The notes under the pieces were generated by a model, which worked only from the letters and a program-made list of their open reading frames with translations, ran no database searches and was not told the DNA's origin. Shown here one piece after another: positions 35,471-46,026 of a stretch of 64,000 nt of DNA; the first letter of the stretch is position 1; each line of letters begins with the position of its first letter. The translations under genes and the position numbers were made by a program. This stretch comes from Phytopythium helicoides (taxonomy: Eukaryota; Oomycota; Peronosporomycetes; Pythiales; Pythiaceae). The stretch is from NCBI GenBank assembly GCA_024867545.1, contig JANFNE010000017.1, forward strand, positions 831,001 through 895,000. Direction: 5' to 3'.

Positions 35471-36115
35471 ATGGCCCACCTCACGCACAAGCTCCCGTGG
35501 TCCAAGCTCTCCAAGGCCATGCAGACCGAGCCCTACTGGACCTATAACGCACCTCAGAACCAGATCGAGATCGACCCCAGAGCCACCGAGTTCCTGGATG
35601 CGCTGGCGAATGCAATCACCGAGTTTGCAGCTACTGATACACGGAAAGACGAGGAGAAGGAGCCTTACGACGTGGACGAGTGGGAAACTGGCCATCTTCG
35701 CGATCACGCTGTCTTTGGTCTACCCGCGTGCATGTTCGAAGCGTTTGTGCCCACGATTTTGAACGGCTATGTGGTGCTAAACCTGCTCGTCGAGGATGAA
35801 GAGCGGCTGCGATCTGTGGTGTTTCGTCCCAACCGCTCGTGGCTATGGGAGAACGACGGTCGTGGGGACGGTGGTCACCCAGAGTGGCTTGCCAATAAGC
35901 TCAAGCCGATTTTACAAGAGGACCAACCCAACTACAACTGCGTTCCCAAGCCGCTCAGTCCGGAGGTGGTGGCACAGATCCGAGAGTACTGCGGTGAACT
36001 CTTCAAGTGCATGTACACGCGTCCTGACCTGTTCACTCGCGAGAACCTCGAGAAGTACCTCTGGCTCGAGCGCCACATGCGCGTCAAGCCGAAGAAGACC
36101 AAGGCAACTCCGTAG
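35471..36115 (+). CDS. Member A (intact) of the MAHL-HKLPW family, unknown function
   Basis: A single exon encodes a soluble 214-residue protein with no signal peptide and no membrane span. It is acidic in the middle (DTRKDEEKEPYDVDEWE), Trp-rich and ends in a basic tail (HMRVKPKKTKATP). Conserved family blocks are MAHLTHKLPWSKL, ITEFAATD, NGYVVLNLLVEDE, GGHPEWLANKLKPIL and YCGELFKCMYTRPDLFTREN. I do not recognise a domain. Two further copies lie in the window: a diverged one with frame changes (29196-29818) and a nearly identical truncated one (59668-60051). The family is therefore still duplicating. An initiator-like element and an inverted repeat precede it. Confidence 0.75.
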   Translation: MAHLTHKLPWSKLSKAMQTEPYWTYNAPQNQIEIDPRATEFLDALANAITEFAATDTRKDEEKEPYDVDEWETGHLRDHAVFGLPACMFEAFVPTILNGYVVLNLLVEDEERLRSVVFRPNRSWLWENDGRGDGGHPEWLANKLKPILQEDQPNYNCVPKPLSPEVVAQIREYCGELFKCMYTRPDLFTRENLEKYLWLERHMRVKPKKTKATP

Positions 36116-36294
36116 CTACGTAGTTCTGTGTACATATGCTACTCAATAAATGGCGTCACCGTGTTCAGACCGTCGCGTTGAAGATCGAGAAGACGAAATC
36201 GATGCTGGCACAATCGGCCTGAACTCAAAAGCTCAATCAAGGTAGCTGCTGCAGACGAACCGTGTTTGGACCTTCCTACTAGATCGCATCAATG

Positions 36295-37110
36295 CTACTG
36301 GGAGTTTGCAACACTCTCTTCCGAGAAGGAAGGGAAACCACTAGGTCGGTGCTCATTGAGAATGGAGAGGAACCTGGTGTCAGCGTGTGGGAAGTCCGAG
36401 CCCGCGGCCTTGTCTTCCGAATTCATCTTGGCGCGTAATTGCTCGTTGGTCAGTCCATCGCCCTTCATCGTGAACCAGCTCACAATCGTTGGCGTGACAA
36501 AAACCTTGAACGGGTTCTCCGCAACTTCGTAGCTCTTTGCGAGGCGGAAGCAGTGTAAGCCAGCTCCCTTCTTGTGGTACACGAACTTGCGATGTCCATT
36601 CTGACTGTTGGCGTCGTTGAATAGCGAGTTGACGCCAGCCATTGTCATGTCGTCTCCGCCGTCGAGTAACTCACGTCGGCAGGCTGGCCGTCCGTCCTTC
36701 AACCAGAGAATCACATGCTCCCAATCGTGGCGGTGGCCACCTCCCAGACTGGTTCGTTGGTCCTTGAGAAAGTAGAGCGCGAACGAGTGGCCGCAGAACG
36801 TCGAATTGCGTGCTTGCGTGCACGCATAACGGTGGTAGGTATTGGAGGTGTCCATGAAGTTGGCGTCTCGACACATTCCCGTGACGCTCCCCGACGTCTT
36901 GAGTCCGTGGTTCATCTTTCCCTTTCGACTGAAGCCGGCGCTTGGAAAGCATGAGTCTCCGTCAAAATCGAAGACGGGGTACCAACTCGAGATATCGACA
37001 TGTCGGGGCATTGCCTTGTCGAGCTTCGGCAACGACTCACCCTGGACAACGTATTTGGGCAAGCAAATAATGGCGAGGTAGAGGAGTACCGACACCACAG
37101 CGAGTCCCAT
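36295..37110 (-). CDS. NLP2: secreted NPP1/necrosis-inducing family protein
   Basis: The predicted 271-residue product starts at ATG 37110 with a hydrophobic leader (MGLAVVSVLLYLAIICL). It carries the NPP1 domain with DFDGDSC, GSVTGMCRD, metal-side Asp in LKDQ and the intact heptapeptide GHRHDWE. Four cysteines lie in the N-terminal half, which fits the type 2 arrangement with an extra disulfide and a DxDGD calcium-like loop. Between about 36660 and 36705 the reading frame appears displaced and then restored. There the other NLPs have a VSYS-GGGD-like stretch that this copy encodes in a neighbouring frame. The domain is otherwise complete. It is in tandem with NLP3. Confidence 0.88.
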   Translation of the reverse strand: MGLAVVSVLLYLAIICLPKYVVQGESLPKLDKAMPRHVDISSWYPVFDFDGDSCFPSAGFSRKGKMNHGLKTSGSVTGMCRDANFMDTSNTYHRYACTQARNSTFCGHSFALYFLKDQRTSLGGGHRHDWEHVILWLKDGRPACRRELLDGGDDMTMAGVNSLFNDANSQNGHRKFVYHKKGAGLHCFRLAKSYEVAENPFKVFVTPTIVSWFTMKGDGLTNEQLRAKMNSEDKAAGSDFPHADTRFLSILNEHRPSGFPSFSEESVANSQ

Positions 37111-37133
37111 GGCAGAAACGATGTAGCAGAGCT

Positions 37134-37150
37134 GGAAAATTCGCAAATGG
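37134..37150 (-). promoter_or_regulatory. Inr+FPR-like core promoter of NLP2
   Basis: On the minus strand CCATTTGCGAATTTTCC joins an initiator CATTT core to an AATTTTCC flanking element, a close match to the oomycete composite core promoter, about 24-40 bp before the ATG. Confidence 0.6.
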
Positions 37151-37428
37151 CCGCTGTGACAGTCTTAGACTTGCTTCCGAGAGCCTTGGCTAGCCTTGGA
37201 TTGCCCGAGTCTACCTCTCATACCTCCCTTTATGCTCAAAATCATTTAATCATTCGACACCTCCAGCGTTTCGACCTCGCTCCGCACCAGGTGCGGCAGC
37301 ACCTCACTTGATTTTTCGATGGGATGGCGCAAGGGAAATGCAATGTACAAAGCAAGAAGCTGAAAGCGAGGAGAACCAACTGCGAGGGGAAGCTACGGTG
37401 CTGTTTGGTTTGCTTCCTACCGAGCCTA

Positions 37429-38268
37429 TTAGTCTGTCATTGAGTGAAACGACGGCACTGGAATGGAGCTGATTGGGACGGACGAGAACGATGGGAGCGA
37501 CGGGTACCCCTTGGGTTTGCACTCATTGATCATGTCGAGAAAGATGCCGTCCGTGTGTGGGAAAACTGCTCCATCGCCGAAGTCGAGGTGCGAAACCTTG
37601 GTGCGCAAATCTTCATTGGAGATGCCGTCGCCCTTCATGGTGAACCAACTGGCAATGGTTGGTGTCACAAACTCCTTGTAGCGGTTCTCTGCACTTTCGT
37701 CTTTCTTCGCGGGCCGAAAGCAGTGAAGCCACCCCGCTTCCTTGTGGTAGACGAACTTGAGATGCTTCGAACCACCGCGGTCTTCCGTCGGAAGATCCTC
37801 GATCGCTTTGGTAGTCGCGTCCGCGCCGCACTCAGACACGTAGCTCGCGTGGGTCGCCTTGCCGTCTGTTGTCCAAACGATGATGTTCTCCCAGTCGTGG
37901 CGGTGGCCGCCGCCCAAAATCGATTTCTGGTCCTTGAGAAAGTAGAGCGCGAACGAGTGGCCGCAGTACGTGTGAGTCCCCTCTTTGCCGCACGCGTGGC
38001 GGTGGTATGTGTTTGACAGTTCCATGAAGGCGTCGCTACGGCACATGCCCGTGACACTCCCCGACGTCTTGAGTCCGTGGTTCTTCTCGCCCTTCCGACT
38101 GAATCCGGCGCTCGGGAGACACGCATCGCCGTCAAAGTCGAAAACTGGGTAGATGGTCGACACGTTGACGTAGAGCGGGAGGGCTTCGTCGAGCTTGGGC
38201 AGGTCTTCGGCTTGCAGAATCGCGAGGAAGGAGGCGAACATGGTGGACACCAAGGTTGTAGCCCTCAT
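37429..38268 (-). CDS. NLP3: secreted NPP1/necrosis-inducing family protein
   Basis: The 279-residue protein starts with a signal peptide (MRATTLVSTMFASFLAILQA). The NPP1 domain shows YPVFDFDGDAC, GLKTSGSVTGMCR, YCGHSFALYFLKDQ and the complete heptapeptide GHRHDWE. The cysteine pattern is the same four-cysteine one as in NLP2 and NLP4. The C-terminus extends 15-20 residues beyond NLP2 in a Ser/Pro-rich tail. Its metal-binding residues are all present, so it is a candidate active cytolysin. The start at 38268 is preferred over an ATG 42 bp upstream because the signal peptide follows it directly. Confidence 0.92.
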   Translation of the reverse strand: MRATTLVSTMFASFLAILQAEDLPKLDEALPLYVNVSTIYPVFDFDGDACLPSAGFSRKGEKNHGLKTSGSVTGMCRSDAFMELSNTYHRHACGKEGTHTYCGHSFALYFLKDQKSILGGGHRHDWENIIVWTTDGKATHASYVSECGADATTKAIEDLPTEDRGGSKHLKFVYHKEAGWLHCFRPAKKDESAENRYKEFVTPTIASWFTMKGDGISNEDLRTKVSHLDFGDGAVFPHTDGIFLDMINECKPKGYPSLPSFSSVPISSIPVPSFHSMTD

Positions 38269-38296
38269 AGTAGGTGCTTTTGTCTCGGACTGGAGC

Positions 38297-38315
38297 GGGG
38301 AATTCAGCAATGAGG
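38297..38315 (-). promoter_or_regulatory. Inr+FPR-like core promoter of NLP3
   Basis: Minus-strand CCTCATTGCTGAATTCCCC combines the initiator TCATT with an AATTCCC flanking element, about 30-47 bp before the NLP3 ATG. Confidence 0.6.
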
Positions 38316-38709
38316 AATGCCCATGACCACTTCAATATCCATGGTCACTTCAACACGAAATTGCCTACATCCCATCGAGAATGTCCACTGAGAGCGAGAG
38401 TGATCTGCAAAAGCAGACGCACAACTCAACCTTGCTAACTGGATTGATGCTGCCTCCGTGCCACATGGCTTCCGCACCACACTTGGAAGTTTGTGTCGAT
38501 TTCACTGTTGATCACTCACTTGTTGGAAGTCAAGAGCCACGCAACGAAAGTCTATCACTGGGTTTGGGCATTCTTGGGAGTTTGGTGAGAGGTGTTCGAG
38601 CTCAATCAACACCGGGTTCTCTATTCTCATTCGTGCATCCACCCAATCTTCCAATGCAATTTACACTGTGATGCATTCTTGCCTCTTTGTCTTTTGCATT
38701 GCCAGCCAT
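38316..38709. other. Intergenic, no gene seen
   Basis: About 390 bp between the NLP3 promoter and the 3' end of the minus-strand ankyrin gene. No gene is seen. Confidence 0.45.
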
Positions 38710-40432
38710 CTATTCGATGCGACACTCCTCAAAGTGACGACGGAGCCACTCCGTGACTTGACCATGACCTCCAACGATGGCATCGCGAATCGCACGGCGA
38801 GTGCAGCCCTCTTGCCGGTACTCGTGCAAGAATTCGAGCACATCAAGGTATCCGAACCATGCAGCATTGTCCATTGCCTTGGTCGTGCAGCCTTCGCTTC
38901 GGTTCTCGTGCAGCCAACGCACTACGTGGAGATGACCATTGCGAGCTGCCTCATCCATTGCGTCGGTGGTGCATCCTTCCGTGCGGTTTTCATGAAGGAA
39001 TTTCACGGTGTCGAGATGGCCGAAGCACGCGGCATCGTTCATGGCATCCACAGTGCAACCTTCGCTGCGATTTTCGTGCAAGAACTTCACGATCTCGAGG
39101 TACCCGAAACCTGCCGCGCGGTCCATCGCATTGGCTGTGCAGCCCTCGTCTCGGTTCTCGTGGAGGAACTTGACTACTTCAAAGTGGCCACCTGCAGCGG
39201 CGAGGTTCATTGCCCACTGGCTGCAACCTTCGCGACGAGTTTCGTGCAAGAACCGCACGACTTCCAGATGTCCTTGTGCCGCCGCGTAATCCATTGCAAG
39301 GTATGTGCATCCCTCTTGCCGGTGTTTGTGCAGGAACTTGACGATCTCAAGGTGTCCGCCGCGCGCCGCCCAGTTCATCGCGCTGGCCGTGCAGCCTTCG
39401 TGTCGATTCTCGTGGAGGAACTTGACAATGTCAAAGAAGCCCTCTCGTGCAGCGCTGTTCATAGCGTCCGTCGTGCACCCCTCAGTCCGATTTTCGTGAA
39501 GCCAGCGCACAATATCATAATGTCCGTGCTCGGCCGCCTTGTCCATAGCGATCGACGAGCAGCCCTCCGTTCGGTTCGCGTGCAGCCATTTGACGGTCTC
39601 AAGGCTGCCGCGCATGGCTGCAAAGTCCATTGCGAACGACGTGCATCCCTCTGACCGGTTCTCGTGCAGCCACTGCGCGATGTCAAAGTTGCGGTACCAG
39701 ACAGCAAAGTCCATGGCGTAGGTCGAGCAGCATTCGGAGCGGTTCTCTGCAAGCCACTGGACGACGTGCAGGTGTCCACGGCCCGCGGCCTCGTTCATGG
39801 CGAGTGGACTGGCGCCACCGTCCAGCCCGTGCTCGTGCAGGTACTTGACAACCTCGAGGTGTCCGTTTCCAGCTGCAAAGTCGAGCGCCTTCTTGCTGCC
39901 CTTGCCGTTGGCGAGCTCGCTCGGGAACCGCTGGTGCAGGAACTCGACCACGTGCAGCTGTCCAGCCTGTGCCGCTCGGTCGAGGACGTCATGGATTGCG
40001 GAGAACTCGCCTGTCGAACGTCAGCAGCCACTGCACGACGCGCAGATCGCCGCGCTGGGCCGCCGCGAACAGGCAGTGCTTGGTGCTGGCGGGGCGGATG
40101 CGGCGCGTGGTCGGCGCGAGCCGCTGCACCAGCCAAAAGTGGCCGAAGTCGACGGCCTGTGGCACGCTCCACTTGCCCGAGTAGTCGAGCAGCGCGTCCA
40201 GCTGCGCGAACACGTGCGGCAGCGCGCCGATCGGCGCCTCGCGCTGCGACCGCCAGAACGCGCGCACGCTCGCGAGCATCGGCCGCGGCCGGCGCTGCTC
40301 TCTCCGCTGCTTGCAGTCGGTCTCAGTAGCAGCAGCATCTGCAGCAGTAGCAGTAGCAGCGGTAGCAGCAGGCAGAGCGTTCATGGCGAGGTCCAGCGCT
40401 GAGCTCGTGGCGGATCGCGGAGTGGCGGCCAT
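38710..40432 (-). CDS. Ankyrin-repeat protein (minus-strand member of divergent pair)
   Basis: The predicted 573-residue protein begins at 40432. The first 130 residues are Ala/Thr-rich and then contain the head region shared with its divergent partner (VFAQLDALLDYSGKWS). About thirteen ankyrin-type repeats of 32-33 residues follow, each close to GHLEVVKFLHENRSEGCT-AMD-AA. The frame changes by one extra base near 40004-40015, just after VVQWLLTFDRR. The repeats continue cleanly in the new frame, so the two parts are joined here. Such Cys-containing repeat arrays are abundant in oomycete genomes; partners are unknown. No signal peptide or catalytic domain is visible. Confidence 0.8.
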
Positions 40433-40621
40433 CGACGTCAGACGCTGCGGTCGTAGCCTGCAGGGTCGTGTCCGGTTAAACGTACATATGAACCTCGTGA
40501 TGGCCAATCAGAAACGCGTATGTCGGCGTCGCAGGCCGCGTCACGATCAGTAATCCGTATACCTCCGGATAATGGGCCGCCCCCATCCCAATCATCCCAA
40601 TCACGAGACTCTCGCCTCGCC

Positions 40622-42488
40622 ATGAGCGCCGCGCGCCGCCCGCCGCCGCTCCCCGCGCTGCCCGCGGGCGTCCGCGTGGTGTGCGAGGCCAAGCGCGAGC
40701 TTCTGGGCGCCTGCGACCACGTCGAGCAGCTCGTCGGCGCGTTCGCGGACGCCTCCGGCCAGTGGTCGCTCACGGCCGCGACCCACTGCGGGCTCTTCCG
40801 GCTCGTGGCGCGTCTCGGAGCCGCCAGCCGCCGCGTGGACCCCGTGAGCGCGCACAGCTGCTGCCTCGCGGCCGCGCAGCTTGGAGCGCTCGACATGTTG
40901 AAGTGGCTGCACGCGCGAGAGCCCGCGTTCGTCGCCACCAAAGTCGCGATGGACAAGGCCGCCAAGTTCGGACACCTCGAGGTCGTCAAGTGGCTGCATG
41001 AGCTGCAACAGAGCGGTGGGAGCGCGTTGGGATGCACGGCGGACGCCATAGACTCTGCGGCTGGTAATGGCCACTTGCACGTCGTCATTTGGCTGCACGA
41101 GAACAGAGCCGAGGGGTGCACGACCCACGCTATGGACCAAGCTGCCGCAAACGGCCACCTCCGCGTTGTCAAGTGGCTCCACGAGAACAGAACCGAAGGG
41201 TGCACCGTGCGCGCCATGAACCTCGCAGCGCGTAACGGACACTTTGATGTCGTAGAGTGGCTACACACCCACCGGAGCGAGGGGTGCTCGGCGTTGGCGA
41301 TGGACTACGCAGCGCGTCGCGGCAACCTGCAGATGCTAGTATGGCTGCATACTAACAGAAACGAAGGGTGTACATCGCTGGCGATGGACTACGCGGCTCA
41401 ATTTGGGCACTTCGAAGTGCTAAAGTGGCTTCATGCAAATCGAAGCGAGGGCTGTACACCCAACGCGATGGATGAAGCCGTTCGGAACGGCCACATCGAG
41501 ATTATGGAGTTTCTCCACTTCCATCGCTCAGAAGGGTGCACTGCAGCAGCGATGACCTCAGCAGCTAAGGACGGTCTTCTCGAAGTGGTGCAGTTTCTTC
41601 ATACACACCGACATGAAGGATGTACTCGGGATGCAGTGGACCTGGCGGCACGCCTTGGTCACTTTGAAGTCGTGCGCTTTCTACTCGAAAACCGGTCTGA
41701 GGGCTGCACATCGGTGGCGATGGATCAAGCCTGCTGCGAACGGCCACCTGAGTATTGTCAAGTACTTGCACGCTACTCGGCGCGAAGGCTGCAGTCGTTG
41801 GGCGATTAACTACGCAGCAGCTGGCGGTCATCTCGAAGTTGTCAAGTTCCTGCACGAGAATCGTCGTGAAGGTTGCACGCCCTATGCCATGAACCACGCT
41901 GCGGCCAACGGTCACCTCGACGTGGTTCAGTACCTGCACACTAACAGGCACGAAGGTTGTACTTCGCTTGCCATGGACATGGCAGCCGCCAATGGACACC
42001 TGAACGTGGTTCGCTTCCTGCACGAATACCGGGTGGAGGGATGTACCACGAAAGCGATGGACAGTGCTGCAGCGAATGGCCATCTTGATATCGTGAAGTT
42101 CCTCCATCATCATCGAAGTGAGGGCTGTACCGTTGAAGCGATGAACAGCGCAGCGTGCTTCGGCCACCTTAATATTGTGAAGTTTTTGCATTTCAACCGT
42201 CGTGAGGGATGCACACGTGATGCACTGGACTGTGCTGCTCGAAGTGGCCACTTTGATATGGTTCATTGGCTACATTCACATCGGCGTGAAGGTTGCACAA
42301 CTCGAGCAATGGACGATGCAGCATGGTTTGGCCACCTTGAGGTACTGAAGTTTCTGCATGCACGCCGGAAAGAGGGCTGCACTCTGCGCGCGTTCCGAGA
42401 TGCTTCGATGTCGGGTCACACCCAAATTGTTTCGTGGCTGATCAAGACGTACCCGGATGACTTCCCCCTTAGAACTACTCAGAGCTAA
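40622..42488 (+). CDS. Ankyrin-repeat protein (plus-strand member of divergent pair)
   Basis: The predicted 621-residue protein starts at 40622, only 189 bp from the divergent partner. A 90-residue head (LPAGVRVVCEAKRELLG, ATHCGLFRLVARLGAASR) is followed by about 16 ankyrin-type repeats of the same kind as in the partner, each with a GCT-AMD-AA core. One extra base near 41728-41733 breaks the frame at MDQA. The following repeats continue in frame to the stop at 42488. The two genes are clearly paralogous, and the head-to-head layout suggests an inverted duplication. Function unknown, presumably protein binding. Confidence 0.8.
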
Positions 42489-42811
42489 GTAAAAAAGGCT
42501 CACGAGGAGCGAGGACAACGCTCACTGAAACTTTTCAATTGTGTGCTGCAACGGACTGGTGGAGCCTGCCGAGCCGAATGGCCGAGCTCTTCACAAGATA
42601 GGATTGGTAAGTGTATATCCATGCAGGTAAAGTGCTCGTCGCGTGCGTTGAGCTGCCAAGTTGAAGTCGCCATGTTGGCGAGCCAGAAACACCAGTTCGA
42701 GGCCACATACACCTGGCTGGAAGTTGGATAAACAGAAAGGAAACGTCAGAGGAACCTTCGTCACCTACACATGGATCCACGAGCGGCAACCGAGCTCGCA
42801 AATTTGTCGCC
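42489..42811. other. Intergenic, no gene seen
   Basis: About 320 bp between the ankyrin gene and the promoter of NLP4. No gene is seen. Confidence 0.45.
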
Positions 42812-42828
42812 CCATTCGCGAATCTGCC
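42812..42828 (+). promoter_or_regulatory. Inr+FPR-like core promoter of NLP4
   Basis: CCATTCGCGAATCTGCC has the same initiator-plus-flank architecture as the other NLP promoters, 28-44 bp before the ATG at 42856. Confidence 0.55.
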
Positions 42829-42855
42829 AGCACAGCCACGCCAGCTCCCATCGTG

Positions 42856-43668
42856 ATGGCACTCGCTGCGGCCTCAACTCTCCTTCTGTTGGCACTGCTC
42901 TCCACACTTCACTCAATTACGCAGAGCGAGTCGCTGTTCAACCTTGATGAGGCAATGCCCCGCCACGCCGACATCTCAACGTGGTACCCCGTCTTTGACT
43001 TTGATGGAGACTCATGCTTCCCCAGCGCTGGGTTCAGCCGCAAAGGAAGGATGAACCTTGGACTCAAAACGTCGGGGAGCGTCACGGGCATGTGCCGAGA
43101 CGACAACTTCATGGACAGATCTAACACGTATCATCGCTACGCGTGCGCGCAAGCTAGAAACGCGACGTACTGCGGGCACTCGTTCGCGCTCTACTTCCTC
43201 AAGGACCAGAAGAGCGTTTTTGGTGGCGGCCATCGCCACGACTGGGAGCACGTGATTCTCTGGCTCAAGAGCGGCGAGTTGTCGTTCGTGAGCTACTCGA
43301 TCGGCGGTGGTGACATGGTGCTGAGGATCGTGCAGCAGCGTTTCAATGACGAAGATTGCCAACGAGGACACAGGAAGTTCGTCTACCACAAGATGGGAGC
43401 TGGTCTGCACAGTATTCGCCGCGCCAAGAGCCACGAAGCTGCCGAGAACCCGCACAAGATCTTCGTGGCGCCTCCGATCGCGAGTTGGTTCACCATGACG
43501 GGTGACGGACTCTCGAACGAGCAGCTGCGTGAACGGATCAACTTCGAGAACTCAGCTGCAGGCTCAGACTTCCCGCACGCAGACGACAGGTTCGCTGACA
43601 TGCTCAACAAGTTCAGGCCGAGACTGTATCCATCCTTTTCGTCGGACAGCATCGCCAATTCGCAGTAG
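42856..43668 (+). CDS. NLP4: secreted NPP1/necrosis-inducing family protein
   Basis: The 270-residue product has a strong signal peptide (MALAAASTLLLLALLSTLHS). The NPP1 domain is complete, with YPVFDFDGDSC, SGSVTGMCRD, YCGHSFALYFLKDQ, GHRHDWE and HRKFVYHK. It ends ANSQ, as NLP2 does, which makes NLP2 its closest relative in the window although the two lie on opposite strands either side of the ankyrin pair. The four-cysteine N-terminal half is conserved. No frame problem is seen. ATG 42856 is chosen because the signal peptide starts there. An upstream extension in the same frame lacks signal character. Confidence 0.93.
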   Translation: MALAAASTLLLLALLSTLHSITQSESLFNLDEAMPRHADISTWYPVFDFDGDSCFPSAGFSRKGRMNLGLKTSGSVTGMCRDDNFMDRSNTYHRYACAQARNATYCGHSFALYFLKDQKSVFGGGHRHDWEHVILWLKSGELSFVSYSIGGGDMVLRIVQQRFNDEDCQRGHRKFVYHKMGAGLHSIRRAKSHEAAENPHKIFVAPPIASWFTMTGDGLSNEQLRERINFENSAAGSDFPHADDRFADMLNKFRPRLYPSFSSDSIANSQ

Positions 43669-43850
43669 CCTACTAAGGACGCGCTTTCATTTGACAGCAT
43701 CCACACACAGCGCAAATCTGAAGTTTGAGATTCCTTCAAGTTGAAGTTGTCTTCAACTACCGACAGTTCCGATTCTTTTCGAGTTGTTTGGGTATACACG
43801 CAATTTGCCTACCGTCACCACTAGCACTGGTACGACTCGCTTACGCGTAC

Positions 43851-45988
43851 CTACACGCCCCAGCCGACGTCGTTGCGGTTCTGGCGGTACCAGTCGCCAC
43901 CGCCGACGTCCAACGCCTGGTCGAACTCACCCGCTCGCGCCACGATCTTGACCACCTTTTCGTACAGCGCCGCATTCTTGGAGTCAACGCCTGAGCCTAC
44001 CGACTCGCGCGTGATCTCATCAAAGCGCGCAACAGCCGATCGCCAGTCCCGGTGCACGTCGCACGAGTCCACAGCAATGTCGAGCAGCTCCTGCTTGACC
44101 GTCGTCGACAGCACCACAGGGGCTTCGTCATAAACTCCTAGCACCAACTCGTGGTCGTTCAGCGCTCGTGCAGCACGAATAGCAAGCACGTAAATTGCAT
44201 CCGCGGGGAAATGCAGCAGCGGGTTCTGCCACTTGGCACCGCGCTCTCGCGTCGCAGTGTACAACTCCAACACGTCAATGACATCGCTGTAGCGACCCGC
44301 GGCCAGCAAGTGCTTCATAACGGTCGTAAACGAGTAGGTAGTTGCCAATGCACCGCCCGTGTCCAGCTCTTCGCACAAGCGAACAGGTATGCGCGCGCAA
44401 GGTCGAGCTTGTCTGCCGCTAGCATCACAGACAACAAGTGATTGTGGCTAACCGACGAGATGGGGAGGCCTCGCGACGAGAACTCTTCAATCAATTCAGC
44501 CGCACGCACGTCATCGTGCAGCTCTTTGCAAGCGCGAAGGAGAAAGTTGAGAGTCTTGGAGCTCTTGGCGCGGCGGCGACACACATAGTGGTCTTGCCAC
44601 AGGTTCAGAATGGATTCGTACTGGCCCGCTGCGTAGTAGACGGCCATGAGCGTCTCGAAGTGCGTGCGATCCAGCCGAACGTTCTGCTTGTCGTCCTTCT
44701 GGTTGGTAGCCATGGCCCAGTAGCGCTCCGCCTTGGCCACGTCTCCGTCGAGCGCACAACCCTCGAGCAGCATATTGAGCGTGTAGACGTCCCACTTGGC
44801 GCCAGCATCCGACATCAGCGACAAGATGTAGGGCACGAGGTCGAGCTTGCGAGATCGCACGGCTCCGACCAGAAGGGCGTTGAACGTGACGACGTCTGGC
44901 TCAACCCCGTGTTGCTCCATGCTCTTGAACACTCGCAGCGCCTCTTCCATGTCGCGAGCGTTGCCATAAGCCGAGATCATCGAGTTGAACGTGTAGATTG
45001 TGGGCTTGGCGTGCGCCTCCATGAGCTTGAAGATACGCGTGAGGTTGTCTAGGTCGGATGTACGCGCGCACGCGCTCAGAGCGGCATTGCACAGGTTGTC
45101 GCCTGGGTAAATGCCGTCCTGCAACAGCATCTGGAACAGCCGCGTCGCGTACAGGTACTGCCGGTTGCGCGTGCACGTGATGATGGCGCTGGCAAACACC
45201 TCCGACTTGTGCGCGTCGTTGTCAAATGGGATCGTGTTCATAATGCCCTCGATGTCCTCCCAGCGCTGCATGCGCGCGTACGCCAGCACCGCGGCGCCGT
45301 ACGTTCTCGCATTGGGAGTCACGCCCTCGTTGATCATCTCGTTCAGGAGGTGAAGCGCCACGGGCACATCCCCGCGATCGCCGCGCGCGCACGCGTGGAT
45401 GGCGCTCGTGTAGGTGATGACGTCGGGCTGCATGTTGAAGTGCTTGACGATCTCCAGCACGCCGAGCGCGACGCGAGCGTTGCCGAGGCGCGCGCTCTCT
45501 GCGGCCACGCGGTTGAGGCGGTCTAGGTTGGCGTCAAGCTGCTTGTTCTGGCTGCGCAGCACGTCGAGCGCGATCTCGCTGCGGTTCATCTTGATGAGCG
45601 CGCTCGTGATCATGACGAGCTCCTGGTTGGACCAGACCTGCTCGGCCACCGGGTACTCGTCCATGTACTGCGTGGCGCGGGCAACGTCAGTCGGCGTCCC
45701 CGTTCGAGCATCACAGCGCGCTCCACCGCGCACTCACCTTGCGCAGCACGGAGGAGACCTTGCCCGTGGCCATGCACTCGTCCAGCAGCTTGCGGAAGGA
45801 CGTGCGGTCCATGTTCTTCCACCACTTGGCGGGCTTCTTGGGCGGCGCGCTGTTGGGCACGATCTTGCCGCGGTTGAAGCGGTAGCCGTTGCCGTTGCCC
45901 ACCGCGGGCTCGCTGCGCGCGCCCAGCAGGTTGAACTGCCGCGTGCTCGTGCGCTTGCGCGGCTGGCTGTTGCCGCTGCCGCGCTTCG

Positions 45989-46026
<38 letters not shown>

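Noticed and set aside
37111..37146. NLP2 start 12 codons upstream
   Set aside because: The codon there is TTG, and the stretch matches the core promoter; ATG 37110 fits the signal peptide.
38668..39654. Plus-strand frame with internal repeats
   Set aside because: The repeats are the complement of the ankyrin array on the other strand.
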